A stretch of DNA of 64,000 nucleotides, from NCBI RefSeq assembly GCF_900110485.1, contig NZ_FODY01000007.1, positions 62,001 through 126,000 of the forward strand, written 5' to 3'. This DNA comes from Propionispora vibrioides. Its GTDB lineage: Bacteria; Bacillota; Negativicutes; Propionisporales; Propionisporaceae. Position 1 is the stretch's first letter, and each line of letters begins with the position of its first letter. The translations under genes and the position numbers were made by a program. Positions 46,495 through 55,465 of the stretch are shown piece by piece. The notes beneath the pieces are model-generated. The model was not told where the DNA came from. It did no database searches and was given only the letters and a program-made list of their open reading frames with translations.

Positions 46495-48060
46495 ATGGGA
46501 AGAAAGATTGTTGTATTGGATACTACCTTGCGCGACGGCGAACAGGTACCTGGCGCCAAGCTGAATCTTCAGGAAAAGCTGCGGATTGCCCAGCAGCTAA
46601 AAACGCTTAAGGTTGATATTATCGAGGCCGGTTTCCCGATCTCTTCGCAGGGTGATTTCGAAGCCGTCCGGCGCATTGCCAAAGAAGTGGTGGACGGTCC
46701 GGTGATTACGGCGCTGGCCCGGGCAGTCAAGGCCGACATTGACGCAGTCTACGAAAGTGTCAAGGAAGCCCAGAAACCGCTTATTCACATTGTGCTGGGC
46801 GTCTCCGACTCTCATATTCAGGCCAAACTGCGCAAATCCAAGGAAGCCATTATGCAGATGGGCGTCGACGCGGTCAAATACGCCAAGACACTGCTGCCGG
46901 AAGTCCAGTATTCCACCGAAGACGCCACCCGTGCCGATTTTGAATACCTTTGGCAGACGATTGAGGCAGCAGTCAAAGCAGGCGCCACCATCATCAATGT
47001 GCCTGACACGGTGGGCTATGCCGTGCCGGAAGAATTCGGCGAACTCATCCGCAAGCTGAATTACCGCCTGAAAAACACCAATGACAAAGTGCTGCTCAGC
47101 GTGCACTGCCACAACGACACCGGCCTGGCCACTGCCAATACATTGGCAGCGGTGAAAAACGGCGCCGATAAGGTGGAATGTACCCTCAACGGCATCGGCG
47201 AACGGGCCGGCAACGCGGCGCTGGAGGAAGTGGTTGTCGGCATCAGGCTTCGTGCCGATTACTACGGTGCTTACACCAATATTGCCACCAGGGAAATCAA
47301 AGCCACCTCCACCCTGGTCAGCAATCTGATGGGCCTTGAGGTCCAGGTGAATAAAGCCGTCACCGGCGACAATGCCTTTGCCCATTCCTCCGGCATTCAC
47401 CAGGACGGTCTTCTGAAGGACCGCGGCACTTATGAAATTCTGCGTCCCGAGGACGTTGGAGTCGAAAACATGGAATTGATTCTCACCGCCCGTTCCGGCC
47501 GCCACGCCTTTAAAAGCGCCATTGCCCCTTTCCTGCACGGTCAACCGTCAGAGGCCGACTTTGAACAGCTCTTCGCGCGGTTCCTGGAACTGGCCGACAT
47601 GAAAAAGGAAATCTACAACCACGATCTTTATCACATTGCCGAAGCCTACTATGCGGCCCGGGAGGATAATCCCTACGCTGGCGCCGAAAGTCTCTACGAG
47701 CTGCAAACCCTGCAGGTGGTCAGTAACGATATTTTTCCCTCGGCCAGTGTCAAAATACGCTGCGGCAATCAGATTTTTAAAGACAGCGCCGTCGGCGACG
47801 GTCCGATTGACGCGCTGTACAAGGCTATCAATCAGGTGGTTAAGCTGGACGTCCAGCTTCTGGAATACAAAATCAGCAGCATCAGCAAAGGCAACGAAGC
47901 CCTCGGCCGGGTCCACCTCAAAATCTCCCATAACGGTGTCATTCATAGCGGCAAAGCCGTCGATACCGACATCATCAAAGCCAGTGCCGAAGCGTACTTA
48001 AGCGCGCTTAACCAGGTCCTGCTGGAAAGCTGGAAGGCCGAGCGAAGCGCCGTTCAATAA
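46495..48060 (+). CDS. leuA: 2-isopropylmalate synthase
   Basis: A 521-residue enzyme that condenses acetyl-CoA with 2-oxoisovalerate, the first committed step of leucine synthesis. The catalytic barrel opens [18 protein letters not shown]; typical LeuA has Ser where this has Val. The metal motif is [17 protein letters not shown], followed by [15 protein letters not shown] and [20 protein letters not shown]. The C-terminal allosteric domain (about 390-515) is present. The start at MGRKIV lies 11 bases after AGGGGG; an ATG three codons earlier is too close to that site, and the longer open frame runs through the T-box. Leucine control by the T-box agrees with the function. Confidence 0.94.
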   Translation: MGRKIVVLDTTLRDGEQVPGAKLNLQEKLRIAQQLKTLKVDIIEAGFPISSQGDFEAVRRIAKEVVDGPVITALARAVKADIDAVYESVKEAQKPLIHIVLGVSDSHIQAKLRKSKEAIMQMGVDAVKYAKTLLPEVQYSTEDATRADFEYLWQTIEAAVKAGATIINVPDTVGYAVPEEFGELIRKLNYRLKNTNDKVLLSVHCHNDTGLATANTLAAVKNGADKVECTLNGIGERAGNAALEEVVVGIRLRADYYGAYTNIATREIKATSTLVSNLMGLEVQVNKAVTGDNAFAHSSGIHQDGLLKDRGTYEILRPEDVGVENMELILTARSGRHAFKSAIAPFLHGQPSEADFEQLFARFLELADMKKEIYNHDLYHIAEAYYAAREDNPYAGAESLYELQTLQVVSNDIFPSASVKIRCGNQIFKDSAVGDGPIDALYKAINQVVKLDVQLLEYKISSISKGNEALGRVHLKISHNGVIHSGKAVDTDIIKASAEAYLSALNQVLLESWKAERSAVQ

Positions 48061-48078
48061 CGCCGGCCATAGCGCCGA

Positions 48079-48120
48079 AAAAATAACCAGGCTGCCGCTG
48101 GCGACAGCCTGGTTATTTCC
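48079..48120. terminator. Bidirectional terminator after leuA
   Basis: AAATAACCAGGCTG and CAGCCTGGTTATTT flank a ten-base loop; it lies between convergent leuA and the transpeptidase gene. Confidence 0.85.
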
Positions 48121-48828
48121 TTACATCCCCAATAGATTGAGCGTTCCCTTATCAACAACACCGGTTATCTTAACCCCTTTGTCATGCTGAAGCCGTTTGA
48201 CGGCCGTTTCGGTATCGCGGTTGAAGAAGCCGTCCGCCCGTCCCTCCAGGTAGCCCAGTTCCTGCAGCTTCCGCTGCAGTTGCACCACATCGGCGCCCAT
48301 CGACGCATAGCGCAGCGTCCGCTGCATACGGTACTGCTGATCTACGATACGGACCGGTGTCCCCACAGGCACCCATTCGAACAGTTCCTCCACATCCTTG
48401 TTGCGCAGCCGGACACAGCCATGGCTGATAAACTGGCCAATACTCCAGGGACGGTTTGTGCCATGAATCCCATAACCGCCCCAAGGCACATCCAGTCCCA
48501 GAAAACGGGTCCCCATAATATCGCCCGACCGGTGAGCTTTCCAGATAACCGTCCAATCGCCGATAGGAGTGGGCGTATCGTTGTCGCCGACGGCAATCCG
48601 GTATTGCTTATAGAGCACCCCGTCATTATAAACCTCAAGTATCCGGCTGGGAATTTTTATGATCAGGGAGATCTTTCCCTTGGGCGGTTGCAGCGGCTGA
48701 TTGGGCAGAGCTGCCAGTTCCATCTCGTCCCAGTATTCAAAGCCGATCAGACTAAGAAATATGCCGGCAAACACCAGCGAAGCAAGCGTGAAGTAGATAC
48801 GGGTTTTTCTGAGAAGCATTGCTCGCAA
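48121..48828 (-). CDS. L,D-transpeptidase with C-terminal peptidoglycan-binding domain
   Basis: A 235-residue envelope protein. Residues 11-30 are a membrane anchor. The YkuD domain (about 52-165) has the catalytic set His122 in GIHGTN and Cys138 in [12 protein letters not shown]_binding_1 domain (about 178-232) follows, with [20 protein letters not shown]. It should form 3-3 crosslinks, attach lipoproteins or modify spore peptidoglycan outside the membrane. The start is a TTG with GAGG ten bases ahead, or the ATG three codons later. Confidence 0.9.
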   Translation of the reverse strand: MRAMLLRKTRIYFTLASLVFAGIFLSLIGFEYWDEMELAALPNQPLQPPKGKISLIIKIPSRILEVYNDGVLYKQYRIAVGDNDTPTPIGDWTVIWKAHRSGDIMGTRFLGLDVPWGGYGIHGTNRPWSIGQFISHGCVRLRNKDVEELFEWVPVGTPVRIVDQQYRMQRTLRYASMGADVVQLQRKLQELGYLEGRADGFFNRDTETAVKRLQHDKGVKITGVVDKGTLNLLGM

Positions 48829-48916
48829 CGTAACACATCCTCACTTAAACGCACTATTTCTACCATATATATGTGGCATATGGCGAGGATATCCCTCTAC
48901 TATAAAAACACAAAGG

Positions 48917-48960
48917 GACTGCTGCCTGCTTTTAACTGCAGGCAGCAGTCCTTTTTCTTT
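48917..48960. terminator. Terminator downstream of the 59-residue gene
   Basis: GGACTGCTGCCTGC-TTTTAACT-GCAGGCAGCAGTCC with TTTTTCTTT on plus and CTTTGTGTTTTT on minus. It lies 21 bp after the small minus-strand gene. Confidence 0.85.
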
Positions 48961-48980
48961 AGCGTTTCCGTTACGTATCC

Positions 48981-49160
48981 TTATTGCTGCAACTGCTCCA
49001 GCTTCTGACGTTTTAGATTAAGCTGCGTCAGTTTGGCATAGTCAACCGGTTCCAGCTTGTCGCCATACTGAGCAGCCAATAATTTCTCCACTTCCGACGG
49101 CGGCAGCGTATAGGCTGCTACGGCGGAGCTTTTTTTATTTTCGCCGTGAATTTTGGACAC
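48981..49160 (-). CDS. Small hypothetical protein, 59 residues
   Basis: A short frame starting with GTG at 49160 directly after GGAAGGGAGG and ending TAA 21 bp before a strong terminator. The product is hydrophilic: an N-terminal KKSSAVAAYTLPPSEVEKLL segment and a helical C-terminus with LNLKRQKLEQLQQ. No family is recognised. The GTG nearly touches the ribosome site, so an ATT or other start cannot be excluded. A family C repeat (C7) is its entire leader. Codon choice and placement between a ribosome site and a terminator support a real gene. Confidence 0.5.
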   Translation of the reverse strand: MSKIHGENKKSSAVAAYTLPPSEVEKLLAAQYGDKLEPVDYAKLTQLNLKRQKLEQLQQ

Positions 49161-49171
49161 CCTCCCTTCCC

Positions 49172-49328
49172 TAATACCTGATCCGCCTTAATCCGGCAAG
49201 TCCTGGCGGTCTATTTTTTACGCTCTTTGTTGTAGCCGGTCAGCATACTCCCGGTATGCCTCCCGTCGCTTTATACTGCGAAAAATAGCCTCGCCATTCT
49301 CCTACCATGTAAGACTGACAAGGTACTA
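49172..49328 (-). repeat. Family C palindromic repeat, copy C7
   Basis: Ends TAATACCTGATCC and, on the complement of the right end, TAGTACCTTGTCAGTC. The core has CAGCATACTCCCGGTATGCC. Its left end stands one base from the ribosome site of the 59-residue gene. Confidence 0.82.
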
Positions 49329-49384
49329 TATAGTGTGCCCATTTTAACGAAAAAGTCTCAAAAAAATTCCACCGGCCGTGGCAT

Positions 49385-50236
49385 TCAACGCTCCCGGCTC
49401 CCCGGCAGGGTAAAGCCCCGGCCCAGTACTTCCGCCGCGTCGCTAACAATCATAAAGGCATTGGGATCGGCATTTTGCACCAGAAATTTTAGTTTGGCAA
49501 TCTGAGTAAGGCTGACGACGACAAAAATCACCTGCTTGGCCTGGCGGGTAAAGGCTCCCTCCCCCCGCAGAATGGTGGCACCCCGCCCCACTTCCTTCAA
49601 AATAGCCTTGGAAATCTCATCCGTATTGTAAGAAATGATATATACCGTCTTCCGGCGATTAAAGCCTTCCACCACTTTGTCGGTAAGATTGGCACCGATA
49701 AACATGGCGATCAAGGTTAAAATAGCAGGTTTAAGGCCAAACAAGGCAGCGGCGACCAGCATGATCAGGCAGTTAGCGGCAAATCCCACCAGCCCTACAT
49801 TAAAGGAGTAGTGTTTCTTGATAATGGCGGCCACAATATCCAGACCACCGCCGCTGCCGTTGACCCGGAAAATAATCCCCGAGCCGATGCCGCTGACCAC
49901 ACCGCCGGCAATGGCTGCCAGCAAGGTATCGTCCAGAACATTCCAGCCTCCCAGAAAGCGGGTCGCATCAACGGCAAAAGAAAACATGATAATGCCGTAG
50001 ATGCACAAAACAGTATAATCTTTGCCCAACTGACGATAAGCGGCGTACACCAGCGGAACATTCAGCAGAAAATTCTGCACCCCGATAGGCAGGCCGAACA
50101 ATAAGTAAGAAATAATGGCAATACCGGTTACACCACCGCTCAACAGCTGGTGGGGTACCAAAAAAAGATTAATTGATGCGCTGGAAATAAAGCAACCCAG
50201 CGCTACCGCGACATATTGTCCTACTCTCGCCTTCAT
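49385..50236 (-). CDS. YitT-family membrane protein
   Basis: A 283-residue protein with the YitT membrane domain (about five spans, GQYVAVALGCFISSASINLF and FLVPHQLLSGGVTGIAIISY, then SGIGSGIIFRVNGSGGGLDI) and a C-terminal DUF2179 cytoplasmic domain (VYIISYNTDEISKAILKEVG and GATILRGEGAFTRQAKQVIF). Members are widespread in Firmicutes; their transport substrate is not established. GAGGAGGAAGCT precedes the ATG. Longer in-frame starts exist upstream but lack a ribosome site. Confidence 0.9.
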   Translation of the reverse strand: MKARVGQYVAVALGCFISSASINLFLVPHQLLSGGVTGIAIISYLLFGLPIGVQNFLLNVPLVYAAYRQLGKDYTVLCIYGIIMFSFAVDATRFLGGWNVLDDTLLAAIAGGVVSGIGSGIIFRVNGSGGGLDIVAAIIKKHYSFNVGLVGFAANCLIMLVAAALFGLKPAILTLIAMFIGANLTDKVVEGFNRRKTVYIISYNTDEISKAILKEVGRGATILRGEGAFTRQAKQVIFVVVSLTQIAKLKFLVQNADPNAFMIVSDAAEVLGRGFTLPGSRER

Positions 50237-50521
50237 AGCTTCCTCCTCTGACCGGCCGACCGCACCGGCAGTTACTGTCCAGCCGCACCACCGGTGCTGC
50301 GACAAGTCCACCTTAAGGTTGACACGGTACTATTTTTTACATAAAAAAAGGCTTTCAACCGTTTTTCGAAAAACTTCTGTCTTTATCGGCAGTCTCCCAT
50401 TTTATAGTAGCAGAAAACACTACGGTTGACTACCGTCCGGTTGTACCGTTTAAAAAACTTAGCCTGCTGTAACATTATTACGACTCCCCCATATCATATA
50501 GCAAAGGGGTAATTCCCGAGG

Positions 50522-50686
50522 GGGCGTGTTTTCAAACTGTCCGAGACGTTCCCTGGCGGTGCCTTTTGTGCCATACTTGGTTAAACTTCTTTGAAATAGA
50601 GGAGCCTGCCATTCCTGCAAAAATTTTGCCTTGTCTGGCGCAAAATCATTCGCCATGGAACATTCCGTTAGTTTGAAAACACGCCC
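50522..50686 (-). repeat. Family B palindromic repeat, copy B2
   Basis: Perfect 17-base ends GGGCGTGTTTTCAAACT and its complement. Read on minus the core is TTTTGCAGGAATGGCAGGCT, a variant of the A/B core. It sits 6 bp upstream of the first iron-box-like palindrome before feoA. Confidence 0.9.
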
Positions 50687-50691
50687 AAATT

Positions 50692-50742
50692 GTTAGCCTG
50701 CGCTAACCGTTTTTTTGCCCCCTCATGTTAGCTGAGGCTAAC
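50692..50742. promoter_or_regulatory. Paired palindromes ahead of feoAB
   Basis: GTTAGC-CTGC-GCTAAC (50692-50707) and GTTAGC-TGAG-GCTAAC (50727-50742) share exact half-sites and lie 35 bp apart. The TTAG/CTAA halves resemble DtxR/IdeR iron-repressor boxes. They lie about 50-100 bp before feoA, as expected for iron repression of ferrous iron uptake. Confidence 0.65.
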
Positions 50743-50790
50743 CTTATTTTAAATTTTTCACTGCCTTAGGCAGTCAGGAGGTATTGTACA

Positions 50791-51039
50791 ATGCAAATGA
50801 TAAATGATCCCGTTTCTCTGGCCGAAATTATGGTTGGCTCCTCTTGCCGCATTTCTTCGGTAGAACTGGACGGCTTACTCCGCCGCCGGGTATTGGACTT
50901 AGGTATTGTGCCGGGCACACCGGTCGAGTGTGTGCGTCGCAGCCCGGCCGGTGATCCTATTGCCTATCGGGTGCGCGGCACCACCATTGCCCTGCGCAAC
51001 CATGATGCCAGTCTAATCAAGGTTTACCCCAATGAATAA
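50791..51039 (+). CDS. feoA: Ferrous iron transport protein FeoA
   Basis: An 82-residue SH3-like cytosolic protein that assists FeoB. It shows the family pattern SLAEIMVGSSCRISSVELDG, RRRVLDLGIVPGTPVECVRR and YRVRGTTIALRNHDASLIKV. AGGAGG lies nine bases before the ATG. It starts a three-gene feoA-feoB(N)-feoB(C) operon whose upstream region carries two iron-box-like palindromes. Confidence 0.92.
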   Translation: MQMINDPVSLAEIMVGSSCRISSVELDGLLRRRVLDLGIVPGTPVECVRRSPAGDPIAYRVRGTTIALRNHDASLIKVYPNE

Positions 51040-51054
51040 CGGAGGCGATATCCA

Positions 51055-51834
51055 TTGAATAAGCAAATCGAAAATCGCTCTCAGGTGCTGCAGGAACATT
51101 TCGGCATTACCGCCGATTCCCAGCAGTTCATCATCGCGCTGGCCGGCAATCCCAATGTCGGCAAAAGCACTGTATTTAATGCCCTGACCGGCCTTAGGCA
51201 GCATACCGGGAATTGGCCCGGCAAAACGGTAGATAATGCCCAAGGCTTGTTCACTCACCACAAACAGAATTTTTTGCTGGTCGATCTGCCGGGAACCTAT
51301 TCCATTCTGGCCCATACGGTGGAAGAAGAAGTGGCCCGTGATTTCATCTGCTTCGGCAAACCCGATGCCACACTGGTAGTACTTGACGCCACCTGCCTAG
51401 AGCGGAACTTAAATTTGGCGCTTCAGGTCATGGAGATTACCCCTAACTGCATTGTATGCGTCAACTTAATGGATGAAGCCCGTAAAAAGAATATTCACAT
51501 CGACCTGCCGGCCCTGGAGCGTGAACTGGGTGTTCCCGTCGTTGCCACGGCGGCCCGGCAGGGCGAAGGGCTGGAAAGCTTAAAAGAAACGCTATATCAG
51601 GTCAGCATTGGCGTTAAACAGCCTTCGCCCCGTCAGATTACTTATTCACCGGTGGTGGAAGAAGCGGTAGCCGCCTTGCTGCCGGGCATCACCCGCCTGG
51701 TTGGCACGGCACTAAACCCCCGCTGGGTAGCGCTTCGGCTGCTTGACGGTGATACCAGGTTCATTGAACAGATCCACCGGCACATTACCCGGCAAACTGC
51801 GTTGCCTCTAGCCAAGGAGGTAGCAGCCATATGA
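51055..51834 (+). CDS. feoB: FeoB GTPase part (N-terminal half of a split FeoB)
   Basis: A 259-residue protein equal to the cytosolic G domain and helical spacer of FeoB. G1 is GNPNVGKST at 31-39, G3 DLPGTYS near 78, G4 NLMD at 137-140, with TGNWPGKTVD as the switch I region. In most bacteria this domain is fused to the membrane permease. Here it ends with TGA inside ATGA, which also holds the start of the membrane gene. The start is TTG at 51055 with GGAGG 9 bases ahead. Confidence 0.93.
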   Translation: MNKQIENRSQVLQEHFGITADSQQFIIALAGNPNVGKSTVFNALTGLRQHTGNWPGKTVDNAQGLFTHHKQNFLLVDLPGTYSILAHTVEEEVARDFICFGKPDATLVVLDATCLERNLNLALQVMEITPNCIVCVNLMDEARKKNIHIDLPALERELGVPVVATAARQGEGLESLKETLYQVSIGVKQPSPRQITYSPVVEEAVAALLPGITRLVGTALNPRWVALRLLDGDTRFIEQIHRHITRQTALPLAKEVAAI

Positions 51835-53237
51835 GCGGAACCGTCAAGCCCATCACCAGCCTGTCCGAGACTCTCGCCACGGCGGATGCCCTCCGCCGTG
51901 GCACCGGCACCCAGTTGGGCGACATTATTGTTACCGATATCTATGCCAATGCCGAGCAAATTACGCAAAAAGTAGTCCGCCGTTCCCGGGAAACGGCCCG
52001 TTCCTGGGACCAAAAGCTGGATGATATTGTTACCTCGCGGCTTTTTGGTTATCCCATTATGCTGGCCCTGTTAGGTGTTATCTTCTGGATTACCATCGAA
52101 GGAGCCAACGTCCCTTCCGACTTATTAGCCGATGCCTTATTTGCCTTCCAGGATCAGCTAACTATTTGGTTTACAGCAGCCGGTTCCCCTGCCTGGCTGC
52201 ACGGTGTACTTGTCTTAGGTCTGTACCGCGGCCTGGCTTGGGTGGTTTCAGTCATGCTGCCGCCCATGGCCATTTTCTTTCCCCTGTTTACCCTGCTGGA
52301 AGATCTGGGCTATTTGCCCCGCGTCGCCTTCAACATGGATCATATTTTTAAGAAATGCAAAGCCTGCGGCAAACAGGCGCTTACCATGTGCATGGGCTTT
52401 GGCTGCAACGCCGCCGGTATCGTATCCTGCCGGATTATCGATTCTCCCCGGGAACGTCTGATTGCTATCGTGACCAATAATTTTGTTCCCTGCAACGGAC
52501 GTTTCCCCACCCTGATTGCCATTGCCACTATCTTTGTCGGCGGTTTGTTTGCTCAACAATTTGAAACACTGGTGGCCGCCGCCGTCATTACCGGTCTGGT
52601 TCTCCTAGGTATTCTGACCACTTTCGCCGTTTCCTGGGCACTGTCCCATACGCTGTTAAAGGGAGAACCCTCTTCCCTGGTTCTGGAGCTGCCGCCTTAC
52701 CGGCCGCCACAGATTGGCGCGATTATTTACCGTTCCTTAATTGACCGCACCTACTTCGTCCTCAAGCGGGCTCTGATTATGGCCGCCCCGGCCGGAGCCA
52801 TTACCTGGATACTGGCTAATGTGTACATAGGCGACAGCAGTGTTTTAGCCCACATGGCCGACTTTTTGGCGCCCTTCGGCCACGCGGTGGGCATGGACGG
52901 TTTCATTCTGCTGGCCTTTATCCTCGGCTTGCCGGCCAATGAAATTGTCGTACCGATTTTACTGATGGGCTATCTGGCTGCCGGGCAGATGACGGAAATA
53001 GATTCCCTGGCCGAGCTGGGAGAGATTCTCCTCGCCAATGGCTGGACCTGGCTGACCGCCACCTGCACCATGCTGTTTTGTCTGCTGCACTGGCCCTGCA
53101 CCACCGCCCTCCTAACGGCCTACAAAGAGTCAGGCAGTCTCAAGTGGACCTTGCTGACCTTCCTCATTCCCACCGTCCTGGCCTTTGGCGTGTGCTTTCT
53201 GGTAGCCCAGACAGCCCGGCTGCTGCAGTTAGTATAA
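51831..53237 (+). CDS. feoB: FeoB membrane permease part (C-terminal half of a split FeoB)
   Basis: A 468-residue membrane protein corresponding to the Fe2+ channel part of FeoB. A cytosolic stretch of about 70 residues leads to two Gate domains with the Cys-containing core CMGFGCNAAGIVSCRIID and NNFVPCNGRFPTL, and later LGLPANEIVVPILLMGYL. It overlaps the GTPase gene by four bases (ATGA), so translation is probably coupled. The clean junction, with a proper start and no frame disruption inside a conserved motif, argues for a true split gene rather than a recent mutation. Confidence 0.93.
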   Translation: MSGTVKPITSLSETLATADALRRGTGTQLGDIIVTDIYANAEQITQKVVRRSRETARSWDQKLDDIVTSRLFGYPIMLALLGVIFWITIEGANVPSDLLADALFAFQDQLTIWFTAAGSPAWLHGVLVLGLYRGLAWVVSVMLPPMAIFFPLFTLLEDLGYLPRVAFNMDHIFKKCKACGKQALTMCMGFGCNAAGIVSCRIIDSPRERLIAIVTNNFVPCNGRFPTLIAIATIFVGGLFAQQFETLVAAAVITGLVLLGILTTFAVSWALSHTLLKGEPSSLVLELPPYRPPQIGAIIYRSLIDRTYFVLKRALIMAAPAGAITWILANVYIGDSSVLAHMADFLAPFGHAVGMDGFILLAFILGLPANEIVVPILLMGYLAAGQMTEIDSLAELGEILLANGWTWLTATCTMLFCLLHWPCTTALLTAYKESGSLKWTLLTFLIPTVLAFGVCFLVAQTARLLQLV

Positions 53238-53249
53238 ACAAATCGAAAG

Positions 53250-53280
53250 GGAGCCTTCTAACGAAGGCTCCTTGCTTTAT
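53250..53280 (+). terminator. Terminator after the feo operon
   Basis: GGAGCCTTC-TAAC-GAAGGCTCC followed by TTGCTTTATTT. Confidence 0.78.
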
Positions 53281-53315
53281 TTAGTGGCGATTGTACTTTT
53301 CTATTACAGATCACT

Positions 53316-54281
53316 CTACTCCCGGGAACAGACAACGCCGTCCCGGGAATCGACCACGCAATTTTTCGAACATCTTTTTCCCAGATACAAGCCGTTATCC
53401 AGCACCCGCATGCTTTCATCCAACTCGGAATCGGCGGCCAGCACAATTACCGACAACGTGATAGTCAGGGAAAACTCACGGCCGCGATACAGAAAAACCT
53501 GTTTGGCAATAGCTGCTCTGACTTGTTCGGCACGCTGTTTCGCTTCAGTCAGTCCGGCTCCCGGCAACAGCATCAAGAACTCCTCACCGCCCCAGCGCGC
53601 CAGGTAGTTCTGACTGCCCAGCACTGACCGCATGCATGCCGACACAGTTTTCAGCACCATATCGCCGCATTCATGACCATAGGTGTCGTTTACCTGCTTG
53701 AAATTATCAATATCCCCCAAGATGAGCGCACACTGACCGCCTTCCCGTTTCAGCCGTTCCATTTCCTGCTGCAGGGTTTCCATCATGCTGCGACGGTTAG
53801 CCAACCCTGTGACGTAATCGGTTTTAGCGGAAATTTCCAGTTTCTCCATCATCTTTTTTAATTCTTCGTTCTTTTGCTCCATCTGTAGAATATATTGCTG
53901 CAATGTTTTCTGCGATTGCCTCAGTTCCAGATGGACCTTGATTCTAGCCTGCAGTTCCAATGCGTAGAAAGGCTTGATGATATAGTCCTGACCGCCGCTG
54001 CGAAAGCCCTCCACAACATCCCTGATCTGAGTAGCGCTGGTTATAAAGATAACCGGAATATCCGCCAAATCAGAACGGCTTTTCAAAGCGCGGCAAATAG
54101 CGAAACCATCGAGACCGGGCATGATAATATCCAATAAAATGAGATCTGGCTGGCAAGCAGCCGCCAGTTCAAGCGCCCGGTTCCCCTCCTGGGCCTCAAT
54201 AATCTCATGCCTGTCCTGCAGGAAATTACGCACAATTTTTATTTCTACCGGACTGTCATCAACAACCAGTATTTTTGCCAT
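53316..54281 (-). CDS. Response regulator with GGDEF diguanylate cyclase domain
   Basis: A 321-residue PleD-like protein. The receiver (1-120) has VVDDSPVEIKIVRNFL, the phospho-acceptor in LILLDIIMPGLDGF and Lys in YIIKPF. A coiled coil (about 125-155) leads to the GGDEF domain with GDIDNFKQVNDTYGHECGD and an intact RWGGEEF near residue 245. The end is odd: where active enzymes usually have an SIGVA strand and an AKxxGRN motif, this has LSVIVLAADSE and YLGKRCSKNCVV. It follows the REC gene by 25 bp and belongs to the chemosensory block. Confidence 0.9.
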   Translation of the reverse strand: MAKILVVDDSPVEIKIVRNFLQDRHEIIEAQEGNRALELAAACQPDLILLDIIMPGLDGFAICRALKSRSDLADIPVIFITSATQIRDVVEGFRSGGQDYIIKPFYALELQARIKVHLELRQSQKTLQQYILQMEQKNEELKKMMEKLEISAKTDYVTGLANRRSMMETLQQEMERLKREGGQCALILGDIDNFKQVNDTYGHECGDMVLKTVSACMRSVLGSQNYLARWGGEEFLMLLPGAGLTEAKQRAEQVRAAIAKQVFLYRGREFSLTITLSVIVLAADSELDESMRVLDNGLYLGKRCSKNCVVDSRDGVVCSRE

Positions 54282-54306
54282 AGTTATCCATCTGCCTTAC
54301 TTATTT

Positions 54307-55104
54307 TTATTTATAATTTTCGCCGCCGCGCGAGTTACCGGGAAAATGACGAACAACCGCCGACAAAAAAGCATGCCCCTGCCCGGCCAGATCTTCAGTG
54401 AACTCCAAATCATGGGCAATTCCTTTCACGATGCCGCCTTTAGTTTCAATCGCCTGCACCAGCCGGTCCAAGACAGCCAGCACTTCTTTTTTCAGGCTGG
54501 CGGTTGCACCAAAATTCAGCAGCAACCGCGGCTCTTCCTCCAGGTGTTCCTGCAGTTCAATCAACAGACTCTGACAGCTAACCGGTGACAATGCGGGATA
54601 AATAGCAATTTGTACCACTTTGCCGTCCCGGAAAATCTGATAGGGCGGCAGGCGCACCTCTCCTGCCGTCTTCAGCCGTTCATCCGGCCCGGCAGTCCCC
54701 TTCAAACGGCGTACCAGTTCCAGGTGCTTTTGATAATCAAGTTTCTGATTCAGAACATTACCGACAACCTCTGCCACTTTACTGGCAGTAATAGGTTTTA
54801 TAATAAAATGCCGGGCGCCCCGTTCCAGCGAATCCAGAATAACCGGCCGCTCCTCAATGGCGCTGATAACAATAATCCGCGCCTCAGGGTAACCGGCAAT
54901 GATCTTGGAGATCGTCTCCGCCCCGCTAATACCCTCCATCGTCATGTCCATCGTCACCACATCCGGTTTGTGTTTGACATATTCAGCAAAGGCCTGTGCC
55001 CCATTCGCCGCTTCCGCCACAACCTTATGCCCTAACTCCTGCATGATCTCGATTAATTTTTTCCGGGCAACCGCCGAATCATCTACAATAAGTACACGAG
55101 CCAT
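54307..55104 (-). CDS. CheY-like response regulator with C-terminal STAS-like domain
   Basis: A 265-residue protein. The receiver (1-120) holds VLIVDDSAVARKKLIEIM, the acceptor Asp in VVTMDMTMEGISGAET and Lys in HFIIKPITASK. Residues 155-250 alternate strands and helices (VVQIAIYPALSPVSCQSLLI, LLLNFGATASLKKEVLAVLD), which resembles a degenerate STAS domain; this second call is tentative. It is the first gene after cheA on this strand, but two repeats fill the gap. It likely receives phosphate from the CheA hybrid. Confidence 0.8.
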   Translation of the reverse strand: MARVLIVDDSAVARKKLIEIMQELGHKVVAEAANGAQAFAEYVKHKPDVVTMDMTMEGISGAETISKIIAGYPEARIIVISAIEERPVILDSLERGARHFIIKPITASKVAEVVGNVLNQKLDYQKHLELVRRLKGTAGPDERLKTAGEVRLPPYQIFRDGKVVQIAIYPALSPVSCQSLLIELQEHLEEEPRLLLNFGATASLKKEVLAVLDRLVQAIETKGGIVKGIAHDLEFTEDLAGQGHAFLSAVVRHFPGNSRGGENYK

Positions 55105-55141
55105 GAGCAGGCTCCCCCTTTTCCGGTTTTTCAGCCGCAGC

Positions 55142-55304
55142 TAGTGTTTTGACTAAGTTAAATCTTAGGTTAGACAGCATATCTTTTTTCGCACCGCTGC
55201 GTTGTCGTCGCCTTACGTATTCCCGATATGCGCGCCTCCTCCGCCTTGCATTGCAAAAAAATCTATACTGCCTAATCCTAATTCACAACTTTGCCAAGAC
55301 ACTA
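55142..55304 (-). repeat. Family C palindromic repeat, copy C4
   Basis: Ends TAGTGTTTTGACTAAGTT and, complemented, TAGTGTCTTGGCAAAGTT (14 of 18 match). The core has GCGTTGTCGTCGCCTTACGT and CGCGCCTCCTCCGCCTTGC. It shares its terminal TA with C5. Confidence 0.87.
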
Positions 55305-55465
55305 GTACCTTATCAACCCTAAAACAGTAGAATAATGGCGAGGCTATTTTTTACAAGACAAGGCGAAGGAAGGAGACATACCGTAAGTATGCTGCCTGAC
55401 GACAACGAAGGTCTGCGGAAAATAGACCGTCAGTATTCACAGGATTAGGGTTGACAAGGTACTTA
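55303..55465 (+). repeat. Family C palindromic repeat, copy C5
   Basis: Ends TAGTACCTTATCAACCCTAA and, complemented, TAAGTACCTTGTCAACCCTA. The core has AAGGCGAAGGAAGGAGACAT, GTAAGTATGCTGCCT and GACGACAACGAAGG. The right TA lies inside the cheA stop codon TAA. Confidence 0.9.

Noticed and set aside
51820-51840. Frameshift disrupting feoB
   Set aside because: The junction has a proper stop, an overlapping start and domain-complete halves, so a natural split is more likely than an error.
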